Source: Clitoria ternatea (taxonomy: Eukaryota > Streptophyta > Magnoliopsida > Fabales > Fabaceae). From it: a DNA stretch of 64,000 nt. The stretch covers positions 120,547,001 through 120,611,000 of the forward strand of contig CM075673.1 of assembly GCA_037962975.1 (NCBI GenBank). Reading direction: 5' to 3'. Under the pieces are notes generated by a model. It was not told the origin of the DNA. It did no database searches and saw nothing but the letters and a program-made list of their open reading frames with translations. This document shows positions 32,163-42,863 of this stretch, piece after piece. A program made the position numbers and the translations under genes. The stretch's first letter is position 1. Every line of letters begins with the position of its first letter.

Positions 32163-34844
32163 TGATAAGTGTTTTTAGAACACTATTTTTCACTGTTTAA
32201 TTTATCTAAATTTTCTGTTGTTACTGTATTATTTCCTCCAATTTCATGATTTCTGCTTTAATTTCACTATCACTGTTCAAGTTTTGTATTTTGCATGAAT
32301 CAATGAAAATGGAACAATTAAATAATACAATTTTGAGAATTTGAAAAATATGATGGATTGATATTTTTATTTTTATTTTTTTACTATTTTCACTGTATTT
32401 TTACTGCTGTCTGTATTTTTCAGCAGCTCCACTGTTTCTACTGCTGTTTCCACTGTATTTTGCTACTGTTTCCACTACTGTTTCTGCTGTCTGTCACTGT
32501 TTTTCCAGCACTCTGTTTCTGCACGTTTTTCCTCTATTTTTCCACTGTTTTCAGCCCTGAAAAATTGGTTTTTGCTGCTGGAAAATTGTGTTAAAAATGG
32601 TTTCTTCTTTGGCTCCATGTACCAATAAAATAATGTGCAAATGCATTCCAAATTCTTCATGCATTCCATGGCCAAACACAAGCAAAAGGAATTGGACCCT
32701 TTCTTTTCTTATTTGTTCAATATTATTGAATGGTCAAAGACACATGTTTCCTACTAAATGAATATTTTATTTATTCATTGTGCAGCCCTCATTTCCCAAC
32801 GTAAAGGCTGATGGAAAAGTGAAGAAAATGTTGAATATTTCCAATTAATTGCAGGACCCACCAACTAAAAGAATTAATCAATTGAGCCTTCACTCTATGT
32901 TGCCAACGCATAAAGCTGTAGGTGCAGGAAAATGGACAGCATTTATCACACTTTTTTATATTAAACAAGGAGCAACTTGCACGTGAATTTGGACAACCAA
33001 TTGGCAAAAAAATTGGACACTAGAATTCACGTGAAAAGCTGGCTGGTGGCAACGTGAATTGAGACAGCAAAACAGCAAGGAAAACAGCAAGAATTGGACA
33101 AGCTGCCAACGTGAAAGGCTTAACTAAAAAGGGTCCCATTTTCTTTCAATTGCCAATATGAATGGATGAACAAAATGGACAAGGGAAAGCTGAAGAAAAA
33201 ATTGGAAAACAAACAGCAAAACACACAATGATAAGTAGTTCCATTATTCAATTTGTAAAAGTCTTACACTACACCTACCACATGACCCATGATTCATTAG
33301 TTTAATATGACAAATGCCAAACTCCATGCATTCCCACGGCAAACCAAGACCAAATGCATCCATTATTCAATTGAAATGTCTTGTCCCACATGCATTAAAA
33401 CAATGTGCCATTTGTCTTCCAATCCATTCACATTCACGGCCACACATAAGCAAAGCAAGTGTTTGATTTGTTTAATGTTCTTTGACCATTTCAAAAGCTC
33501 ATTCCACCGAAAATGCAAAGGATACAAGACAAGTTCCATTGCAAATTAAAAGAATATTGATGGGCTTCTCACTCACGGCTGGACACACAAAAATAAAGGG
33601 CCAATCAAATGCTTGAATTATTTTATCCTTTGACCAAATTCATTCTTCATTCACGGCTGCATCAAGGGAAGGCAAAACCAATTGCATTTTGGTCTCTTAT
33701 GTCACGGAAATGGGAGAGGAGCTGGCCACTTGAAAATGCCATGCAAAATGCCATGCGAAAATGCCATGATTCAAGGGAATTGATAGGATAATTTCAGCTA
33801 TAAAAGGGCTGGAATTTGGGCTGGAAAAGGAGAATTCATCATATTTTTTGCATCACATTTCCAGCCCCAAAAACCGTGTGGGTGCAGAATTTTCTAGGCA
33901 AAGAGTTCTATTTTTTTTTAGTTACCTTGTTGTAATTTTGAGAGGATAGTGAAATTGAGTGGGAAAATTTATATACGGTGGGAGGATCCAGAACAAAGAA
34001 TTACGGTGGAAAAATTACTGGGCTTTTGGAGAAACCCGTAAGTTTTATTTATACCATGAATTGTATGTTGTATTCCCTTTCCATTATATATATGAATTTT
34101 TACCGTATCATGTGTAACTAAATCTTTTATCTTGGGATGACGGGGGTACGATAATATTTTACGTTGATGTTATTTTAACTTAAAGTAAATAAATTTCTGT
34201 TTTCCATTTAGTTCAATTTTGCTTAATGCTTTTAGTGATTCCTAACAAGAACCTAAATGGCAAAACTATGTACTTGCGGGTATGTTAGTAAGTTTAGGTA
34301 ATTAATAAAATCGAGAGATTTATTTTTACCGGAAAGCTTTGAACTAAACCTAAGATTTTTGAGACGCTTTTTGTGACCTCGGTAAATCCGTGAAAGTAAT
34401 CAAGAATCTTTTGAGGAACTAAAAAGGGATTTTCATAAAACGATAATGGGCCTTTCTGAGGATTAAGCAGCGCTTTCCATAGGTTAGGTACGTTAATAGG
34501 AATCCGAAAGGAAAATATTAATTGGCTTTTGGAAAATTCGCCTTGGAAAATTTAATTTGATTCTTGTTTATGAAAAGTTAAAATTGTTAACGTAAAATAG
34601 TATTTCAAACCCCCGGAATCCCAAGATACTCTCAACTCTATTTTTCACCCACGGTAAATTTTTATTTTTACTGTAAGGTAAAATTTTTTTTACTGTTAAT
34701 TTTTATTTTTCAAATACCAAAAATTGAAAGAGAATTGTGTGGATAATCAAATTTTGATATACCGGTACTTTGAAAACAGTCCCTGTGGAGAACGATAATC
34801 TTTTATATTACGCGACATAACCCGTGCGCTTGCGGGCCCTGTCA
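32163..34844 (+). repeat. Athila-1 3' LTR
   Basis: 2682 bp, almost identical to 22743-25424 (two visible substitutions). TATAAAAG at 33799-33806. It is followed directly by the duplicated target GTTAC. Confidence 0.95.
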
Positions 34845-34984
34845 GTTACATGTTAGTTTGTTCATATGGTTCTCACATGTCAAAACAACTGTTAACACAT
34901 GAATTTAATGAGTTAAAGTACAATCTTTTATCATTAAAAACGCTCATAATTTTATTTTATGACAATTTTGAAAGCATCTTTAAC

Positions 34985-35419
34985 TAGGGATGGCAAAACG
35001 GGCTAGTCCGTCGAGCCTTGACCCATCCCACCAAAGCTAAAATTATGTGTCTTTTTGGAAAAGTCTGGCAACCTACCAATTTTTTTAAAAAAACTTTGTC
35101 AAGTTAAGATAAAAAAATCTAAAAATAATTTTTTGAAAAAGAATCAAAGAAGATGTTATTATAAGAAATGTACAAGCAGTAAGAGATGTCATTTTTTAAT
35201 TTTAAAAAAATGAAAGTATATATTTTAATAAAATAAAGTATAAATTATTTTATTATTAATATTTATAATTTTCTTTTCTTTGGTGGGGGGCCCATCGGAT
35301 CGGCCCGTCCCGTCAAGGTTTTGACCCACCAAACTAGCAACCTAGGGGCGAGGTTGAAAATTTTGTCTGCCCTGCCTTTTTTGGTGGCACGCCAAGCCTA
35401 ACCTGTTTTGTCATCCCTA
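34985..35419. mobile_element. hAT-type MITE
   Basis: 435 bp with terminal inverted repeats TAGGGATGGCAAAACGGG / CCTGTTTTGTCATCCCTA (in reverse complement TAGGGATGACAAAACAGG; two mismatches in 18). It is flanked by a perfect 8 bp target duplication TCTTTAAC (34977-34984, 35420-35427). An 8 bp duplication and a TAGGGATG-type end are the marks of hAT elements. GC-rich subterminal parts (CCCATCGGATCGGCCCGTCCCG) flank an AT-rich core with no coding capacity, so it depends on a transposase supplied elsewhere. Confidence 0.9.
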
Positions 35420-35427
35420 TCTTTAAC

Positions 35428-36386
35428 AGCTAAAATTTGTATTTTAACCTAATAAAGTCTTGGGTTTGAGTTGGTTGGATATCAGATTTATCTTAACAAG
35501 CTAACATACAATCTAGTTACTTACATCAATAATTAAGAATTCAAATTTAAAATATAGGCTAAAAATTAAAAATTCAAAGATAGATGTAAATATACACACA
35601 TACCAAACTCAAAAGATTCACATTATATAAGAACGGTAAACTTTTTAAAAAATACACTTATTAAGTATATTTCTAGTAATATCTTGATTATAAATTTTTA
35701 ATAATATATTTAGTACACTCTTTAAAATAATAATATAATTATTATATATTTTATTAAATATAATAAATATTTAACAAAAATGTACCATTCAATATATTTT
35801 TAAAAATATGTTATCAACTATTTAGTAATATATTTAATAAATATACATTATTAAATATTAGATAATTAATAAAATATATCATGATTAATAATATATTCAA
35901 TAAAATATTTATTACTAAGTAAAATGTATATTATGAATAATGTATTTAAAAACTATTATGTTAATAATGTATCTATTAACATATTGTTAATATATACATT
36001 ATATTTAGTAGATATATTTTTAGTATAAGTAAATGATAAATATATTATTATTGAAATATATTTATTTTAATAATGTATAATAAATATATTACTAAATCCT
36101 AAACCTAATGTATTTTTCCTAAATAATGTGTTGACGTATGTGTAATAAAGTTACATTACGACGGAGCATGTTGATTATCTTTTGAAGGTCTTGATTTCTA
36201 AACCGGATCAATGCATGTTTTCAATTTTAATTGTATAATATAATTATAATGAAACTAGTTTATGTGTATATATGGTACATATATAGTTAATAATGTTGGT
36301 ATATATAATTTGTATAATATTTATCCGGTCTTGATACCAGTTTATAGATAGAAAGATCATTAATTCTAAAGTCGTCATGCAAGACC
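35428..36386. other. AT-rich low-complexity sequence
   Basis: About 1 kb, dominated by TATTTAATAATAT-like runs between 35640 and 36110. No gene, no terminal repeats. It might be matrix-attachment-like by composition, but nothing specific supports that. Confidence 0.5.
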
Positions 36387-38663
36387 TGTAACGTCCTCTT
36401 AGCAGTTCTAATATTTATCTCGGGGTCTGATTAAAAGTAGGGAGAATTTTTCACTTTTAAGATTCCCCAACGATAAACACTAGAAACTTAAGAGCTACAT
36501 CACTCAAAATAGCCCAAAAATCCTAAATTTTTGCTCTAGTAATCAATTACACCAGATGGTAATCGATTACCAGAGTACATAGTGCATATTCCCCTGTTTT
36601 AGTAGCTGGTAATCAATTACAGATATGCTGTAATTAATTACCATCAGCACAGAACTAGAAATTATGTAAAACTTTTCATTTTGGCCAACTTCCGGCCTAC
36701 CTACTTCGCTCATTTTAGCTCTGATTGTCACCAACCATCACGGGCACTATGCTTTCCCCATTCTGAATTTGCTGGCGTGGTCCGTTTGTCAAAATTCATT
36801 CATATGACCAACTTATGTGCTAAAATGCATTAAATTTAATTTCTAGAAAATACCATGCCAAACCATTCAATTGCATTCCAAATCACACAAGGCCTATGCA
36901 CACAAGTTCTAATTATCCTAGGGAGCCCATTGGCACCCTCCAGGGGTTCTAACTCCCACCAGATCTCTTTCACCTATTCAATTTCCAATTTAGCATGTTT
37001 TTCCAACTAGACGTGTAATGCATGACCTTAGTAATATCAAATAATTAATTCTACCATCACTATCAATCTAGCTACAAAGTGGATCAATGTTATACACATA
37101 TATATTTACAGTTCACCTGCCCATCATATTCATCAAAATTCAAGCATGGCTTAATGCCAATCCATACAGATTCAAACATATAACTTGAAAATGATCAAAT
37201 TAACACACTAAATCCATATAGTGAACTCATCAATACCATTATCAAACATCACATATTACCACATGATCTAAAATCAACACTTAATCACACTATCACAATC
37301 ACTAAGATAACTTAGCATGCATAATCAAGGTCATTATTATAATTGTGTTAATCCCATTCCTTCCTTGGCATTGACTCTACATAGGCCTCATTTAATACTC
37401 GCCTCCACGATGTCCATCTGTAACTTGCCACTAGTCACTAAAAAAAACACAAGGGGGTGAGTGACTAGAACCAAGAATTAATACAGAACGCATCAACATA
37501 TACTATGAAAAGCGTAATCTAGCTACTTTCCTAATGAAATACCTCCTTATTAATCATGACCACTATTCACCATTATATTTATTCTTACATTTATGTCTCG
37601 TAATTATATACAGCTTTCACCTTTAGTTCGTTATTTTGAAATCATTATTCCAATTCTAATATTCCCCACACCATCTTATTTATCACATACATATATTCAC
37701 ATCCATAGCAATTAGCCATGCCAACAATCACCACAAATACACATTATAGATTCATAACTCAACATTTGTAGTTATTAATCATATCAAACCATCGCCAACC
37801 CACTAGGCCATACATAATCTCATACACGACCATATAGTTTTATTTACTTTCGAATAATTCATTTAATCAACAATCATCACCACACCAACATATTATCATC
37901 ACCTCAAGCCCACTGGGTTGTCAAATGTCTCCTATATACACATACAAGTTCATGTAAATTCCAACACACCATTCAATGTACTAATCATTACATCATCATC
38001 AACAAGAGATCAAATCATGAAAAACACAAATGACTCTCAAACATAATATAATGACTTGCTAGTATCCGGATACTAAAAGGATCGGCCTTCAGCTGAGGGT
38101 CCTACTTGACACCTTGTAAACCCGACTTAGTCCACCGAGCCTGACTTAGCTCTCCACCTCAACCACTAGGTCCTACTTGACCACTAGGTAGCTCATCTGG
38201 GTCCTGCTTGACCACGGGAGACAAAAGCGAGGGTCAACATACACTGTCGGCCATCCTCAACCACAAAACCACATATATTCAATTTAAATTCTATTTCTCT
38301 TTATTTAAATAGCATAACGACCTCACTTTCAATAAAAGGGACGGTCACTCAGACCTGACCCAAGCATAATTTCATACTATCAATCATCATCATATCATCA
38401 CAATCATTAAGTCTCCAACAATCATCAAACATCAATCATATTATTCCCCGCCATTAATGTATAACAGCTATAATCATATTAAATCATTTGATCATTGTCA
38501 TCACAATCATTAAATCATGTCAGATCATATATATATATATATATAGATAAACATTAACATCATCATTATCAATATGCCATTTTACTCCATCATCGACCGT
38601 CAACATGAAATCATCATTATCTCAACTTAATGTCATATATTGACATCATCATTGCCATTATGT

Positions 38664-40806
38664 TGTGAACACTTATTTCGGTTCGGCCAGTTTCTGTGAA
38701 CACCGATAGTGATTAAGCGAACTCAACATCGTCCCTAACACCGTCTGATGTCAAAATGAAGTGAAACATCGTCAGACACCGGCTTGGGTCAAGGAGGCGA
38801 TGTCCGATGTCCATAACAAGAGGAACACTGGTCCGGTTCAGAGAGATACCGATCTGGCCAATAGGAGGGACACCGTCTTGCTGAGTCCATTCAGTGAGAC
38901 CGGTGTCTGTTATTATCCAAGGTAGGAAGTGTTTTCATAAACCTAACACCGGACCCGTGTAACACCGTTTACAGAGTCCAGCCGCCCATGCTATGACTTG
39001 GAATCGCACTACAAGATTCAATCCTGAAATCTAGGAAATGGCAGGCAGGGAATAAAAAATTAAAACAATAAAAAACTCACCACCAGCCACTATTCCCCAC
39101 AACTGCTAGTGGCCAGGTTGTCTCCACTACGCGTATGGGTGAGTGGGAGCTTGAGCTGTCCAAGCACTCAGGCTCCAGAAGGCCCCTATAAATGCCTCAG
39201 TTGAAGAGGCATAAGGGTCCAATTTTTGAATCCCTGAATCCCAAGAAATTGCTCCGGTGTTTGACCCTAAGATCTTGAGAGAATTACCCTAACTCTTGGT
39301 TCTTTAGTCTCGAGAAAAAGAACTGGCCCCAAGGTTCTGAATCCAGTCACTAGGACACTAGACCTTACCCCGCTTGAAGTAAAGTTCTCCCCTGCTGCTC
39401 AGACCCCATCCAGAACCTCGTAAAAGCCCTTATTTTAATCCCACGCCGGTTCCCCATTGCATTACTCCAGCTCTCCACTGAACCCCACACCGTCTCCCCC
39501 CTAAGCTCCACATCGGCTCTCGCAGCCGTTCTATCCCCTCATCATTTCGGCTACTGCAGCTCTAGCCCATACCAGCTTATACTCAAGGATCGGTCCGTTT
39601 CAGCATCTCCACACCGGTTATAATCCTCTCCACTTTTATCCTTCTTTTTGTTCCTTTTATTAGTTATTTTGCACTATTTGTCCTTTTGCCAAGCCTGTTA
39701 TTTTCGTCGAATTTATTCTCTTGGTTAAATCTGTTCTGTTGCTAAAATCCATTTTTATCCTATCTCATGATTATAACAATAAAAACAAGCATTTTTTCCT
39801 TGTGTTTATTTTGATCAACGTAAAAGTCGTTCTAGCTAGTGTCGTGCGGGAGTACTTCTGCTACACTACACCTAAAGATCATACACGTGCGGAGAACTTC
39901 GCCTTGTATGTACCACCTCCATGAGTTTCACCTGTCACTAAATCCCTAGCTTTATCTAAGATACCCCTCATTAAGAACTACGTAACCCTGATTTCTCAGA
40001 AACTCGAGAATACATAGGAGCAGGACTTAACTCCTGTCAGGCCTACTTCTTTTCCCTTCTCATTCCTCCTTCTAAAAATTAATTTTATTCCAATCGTTGC
40101 ATAAAATCAATTTAGACGCGATGTCTTGTTGATTTTATCCCATTTTGTCTTGACCTCAGTTGTTTTTTTTTCATAAAGATCAGGCTAATTTGGACGAGAC
40201 GTCCTGTCTACCCCTTTGATCCCCTAACTCAACACCTTGATGAGAGAATGATTAATTTGGACGAGACGTCCTGTTAGTATTCTTTCCTGCTTCCACATAA
40301 ACATCCCCATTAAAAGGCCAGGGTTAATTTGGATGGGATGTCCTGCTAACCCCTTTCTTTTTCCCGGCCTTGTATCATGTTGAAAGGATGATTAATTTAG
40401 ACGAGACGTCTTGTTAGTGTCCTTCCCCTTTTTTATGTTCCCTATTAAAATCAAGGTTAATTTGGATGAGACATCCTGTTAACCTTGCTCCGATCCTTTT
40501 CATTAGTTTGTTCTGTTCCCTTCATTTCAAGAAAGAAAAAAGGAAGAAATAAAATAGTTTTTAGAGGTTACTTATGCTGTGCATTTTCAATCTTGGTACT
40601 ATTTTTAACAGGCGATGTAGGGTGCTAATACCTTCCCTACTCGTAACCGACTCTCGATCTTGAATCTCACTTTTTCTTAACCAGTGCTTTGTTAAAGTTT
40701 TTTTCAAATGTTTTTCCTATGGATAAAAACGTTGGTGGCGACTCTCTGTTCTGAGTTTTTTCGATTTTCAAGGGTCGGCCGTGCCGCCGTGATCCCGGTC
40801 GTGACA
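38664..40806 (+). mobile_element. Ogre/Tat-type solo LTR, 2.1 kb
   Basis: Starts TGTGAACACTTATTTCGG, ends CGGTCGTGACA, and is flanked by the perfect duplication TATGT (38659-38663, 40807-40811). CCTATAAATGCC near 39184-39195 is a likely TATA region. The tail (GGGTGCTAATACCTTCCC near 40620, GTTGGTGGCGACTCTCTG near 40730) is the kind of 3' LTR sequence I know from legume Ogre/Tat elements. There is no internal region, so it is a solo LTR. Its R/U5-like part holds a dispersed GAGACGTCCTG repeat. Confidence 0.75.
40105..40500 (+). repeat. Six dispersed copies of an ATTTGGACGAGACGTCCTG motif
   Basis: Copies near 40110, 40187, 40252, 40327, 40391 and 40456, each preceded by TTAAT/CTAAT and followed by TTAGT or TAACC-type sequence, spaced about 64-77 bp. 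The core GACGTC is palindromic; several copies vary (GATGGGATGTCC, GATGAGACATCC). Confidence 0.65.
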
Positions 40807-41538
40807 TATGTCATACACGACTATCTATCACTATACTATCAATCATCAGCGTGCACACACACACATAAATAACTCATACTACAAAACAACCTCATAATCA
40901 TCTTATACACACACACACACACATCAATATCATTAAAACCATTATCGTTAGTTCTCACTGTTATTGTATCAGTGATATCAACATTACAACTAATCACCTA
41001 ATCACACATTTCTATACTCATTCATTGCGTACACATCGTCTAGTGTCATCATCCATATCAAAAGCATCAATATTCAGAAGCAATTAAGATTTATGAACTA
41101 CTTTTCAAATATCGCATTCTCCTAATCACATTCCATCATTACCTTTTCATTATATTTCCTCAAAATTATTCTTTATCATCAGGCCGTCTTATTATCACTT
41201 ACAATTGTGCTATACTTTTAACTCAACATCAATTCATAGAATTTTATTCTTATGTTAACGTAATTAACACATTTATAATCATGATTCATTATAATTCATT
41301 TTATCACTTACACACATCATCAATTATTCCCATTTTCATGCCTTTATGTCCCATTATAATACTTTTCTAATTCAAGTCATTCGTAATAACTACAATTTTA
41401 TTCTCTTGGTTTCTCCATAATTATTACTATTAATCATGTCTAAATTTTATTACATCACCTTACAGTCTCAATTTTCCATGTTTCTGACTACTAGCATGTT
41501 ACTAATTCACAACTCGTTGTTAGTCCTATTAAAATTTT

Positions 41539-42194
41539 TGAACTGGTCTGATCCGGGGTCAAAGATCTGGAGCGGGGACCAACCTCAAAAGTCAAAGGTA
41601 AATGCATTTGTACACCGGTACAATGGGTATCCGGTATTATGATCCAAACTCTCAGTGGGAGAATCCGTTCTTGTTGTCCTGGAGATCCTACACATTAACC
41701 TTTCACGTTGAAGAGGGGTGAAAGGTGGTGTCACCTGCGAAGATTCTCCGACGCTCAAGTCAATAACCAGAATAAGAATTCAAGCTAAGAGAACTCAAGC
41801 AATGAAACAATGTATCCAGAATTAGAATAACGTAACCTTTTATGAGTGTGAGAATCCACTATTTATAGGTGAGCTTGGAGAATGAATCGTTAGGCACAGG
41901 TGGGGCTAGGAGACAAATAGTACATTACTCAGTGTATGATTCTGACACACGACGCTGGGGAAGCCGTATTTCTCGTGTATCATCCTTGTGGCTGTACCTT
42001 GTACCTTTTGTCGAGTGACGTGGACACTTTCCGGTGTGTAAGCTAAGAATCTTGACATTTCGGTATGGAGAACGTCTCATGCGGAGTTATAGTTTGAAAG
42101 TATACCTTTCTGTCTGTCCCCAGGTACAGGTAGCATAGAGAGAACGGATGTAATTACCTGTCTGTCCCTAGGTACCGGTATTGAGACCAGATTA
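41539..42194 (-). repeat. Tat-2 3' LTR
   Basis: 656 bp. Minus-strand start TAATCTGGTCTCAATACCGG corresponds to TGATCCGGTCTGGATACCGG of Tat-1 (terminal TG decayed to TA), and the end CAGACCAGTTCA is the same as in Tat-1. TATAAATA lies on the minus strand at 41867-41860. The adjacent minus-strand polypurine tract GCTAGGGGACAAA is at about 42195-42207. Confidence 0.85.
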
Positions 42195-42672
42195 TTTGTC
42201 CCCTAGCTTGTGTGGGGGACTGGTTGAGTTGCTCAGATAAGCTAAACATGCTCTCTGGCGGGCGCTGATACTGGACCAAGATAGTCATTTGCTGTGTCAT
42301 TCTGTAGGTCTAAAGATCAGATTCAGACAATAATCTACCTTGCGAGAGAATCCCAAGAGTTTTTGGAATTTGTAACTCATCATTTTCAAACTTTCGCAAC
42401 GTCCATATGATTACACGCCTTCAATGATGGGCATTAAAGGCTATTAACACGTGAGTAATGATGATTTTTCTGTCATGTGGTTTATCAACCGTCACGGGCA
42501 TGTTAATGGGCCTGAACTTTTGAATTTTAGGCCCATTCAATTTCACTTGCCTTCCAAGAATCATATGTTTCATGCTTTGGAGCTTGAAATGACATTGTCA
42601 TTTGATCTTGGAAAGGTTGCGTTTCCTGACAAACGGCACGCCTTCTGGCAAGTAGTTGTGCCTCTTCGTCAT

Positions 42673-42680
42673 TATAAATA
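42673..42680 (+). promoter_or_regulatory. TATA box of the Tat-2 opposite-strand gene
   Basis: TATAAATA in a context (CTCTTCGTCAT before, GGGACTTAGCA after) that aligns with the Tat-1 opposite-strand promoter. It lies about 190 bases before the conserved ATG. Confidence 0.65.
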
Positions 42681-42863
42681 AGGGACTTAGCATTTTCTGC
42701 AACTCACTTACTTCATCCTTAGGAAAACTCTGCTCAAATTATCTGAGAAGATTGTTGTTGTTATTCTTGCGAAGTCCTTTTCTCTTCCAGTCCTCCTAAC
42801 TCTTAGGTAACCACCCTTTTCCTTTCTCTCACTTTCTTCTTCATTTACTATAAAACCTCAATC

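Larger units (their letters stand above)
22743..34844 (+). mobile_element. Athila-1: complete, apparently intact Athila-lineage Ty3/gypsy retrotransposon
   Basis: Two 2682 bp LTRs (22743-25424, 32163-34844), TG...CA ends, perfect 5 bp target duplication GTTAC (22738-22742, 34845-34849), total 12,102 bp. The internal part has a tRNA-Asp primer site, one uninterrupted Gag-Pol frame of 1734 codons with all catalytic residues, and a 1.3 kb 3' non-coding region. I saw only two base differences between the LTRs (CCAGCTAAAA/CCAACTAAAA and AATTTGCC/AATTCGCC), so this is a very recent insertion. No env-like frame is present after integrase, unlike some Athila elements. Confidence 0.96.
36387..41538 (-). 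mobile_element. Tekay/Del-like long LTR fragment, minus strand, split by two insertions
   Basis: On the minus strand its 3' end reads GGACGTTACA (36387 on the plus strand, TGTAACGTCC). The preceding bases (GTGAAAAATTCTCCCTACTT) align with the end of the solo LTR at 17539-22063. It is interrupted by a solo LTR (38664-40806) and cut at 41539 by Tat-2, so its start lies outside the window and no matching target duplication can be checked (candidate left copy AGACC, 36382-36386). It carries GGTAATCGATTACC-like palindromes near 36540-36640, an (AT)n microsatellite at about 38529 and (CA)n near 40850 and 40905. No coding frame. Confidence 0.6.
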
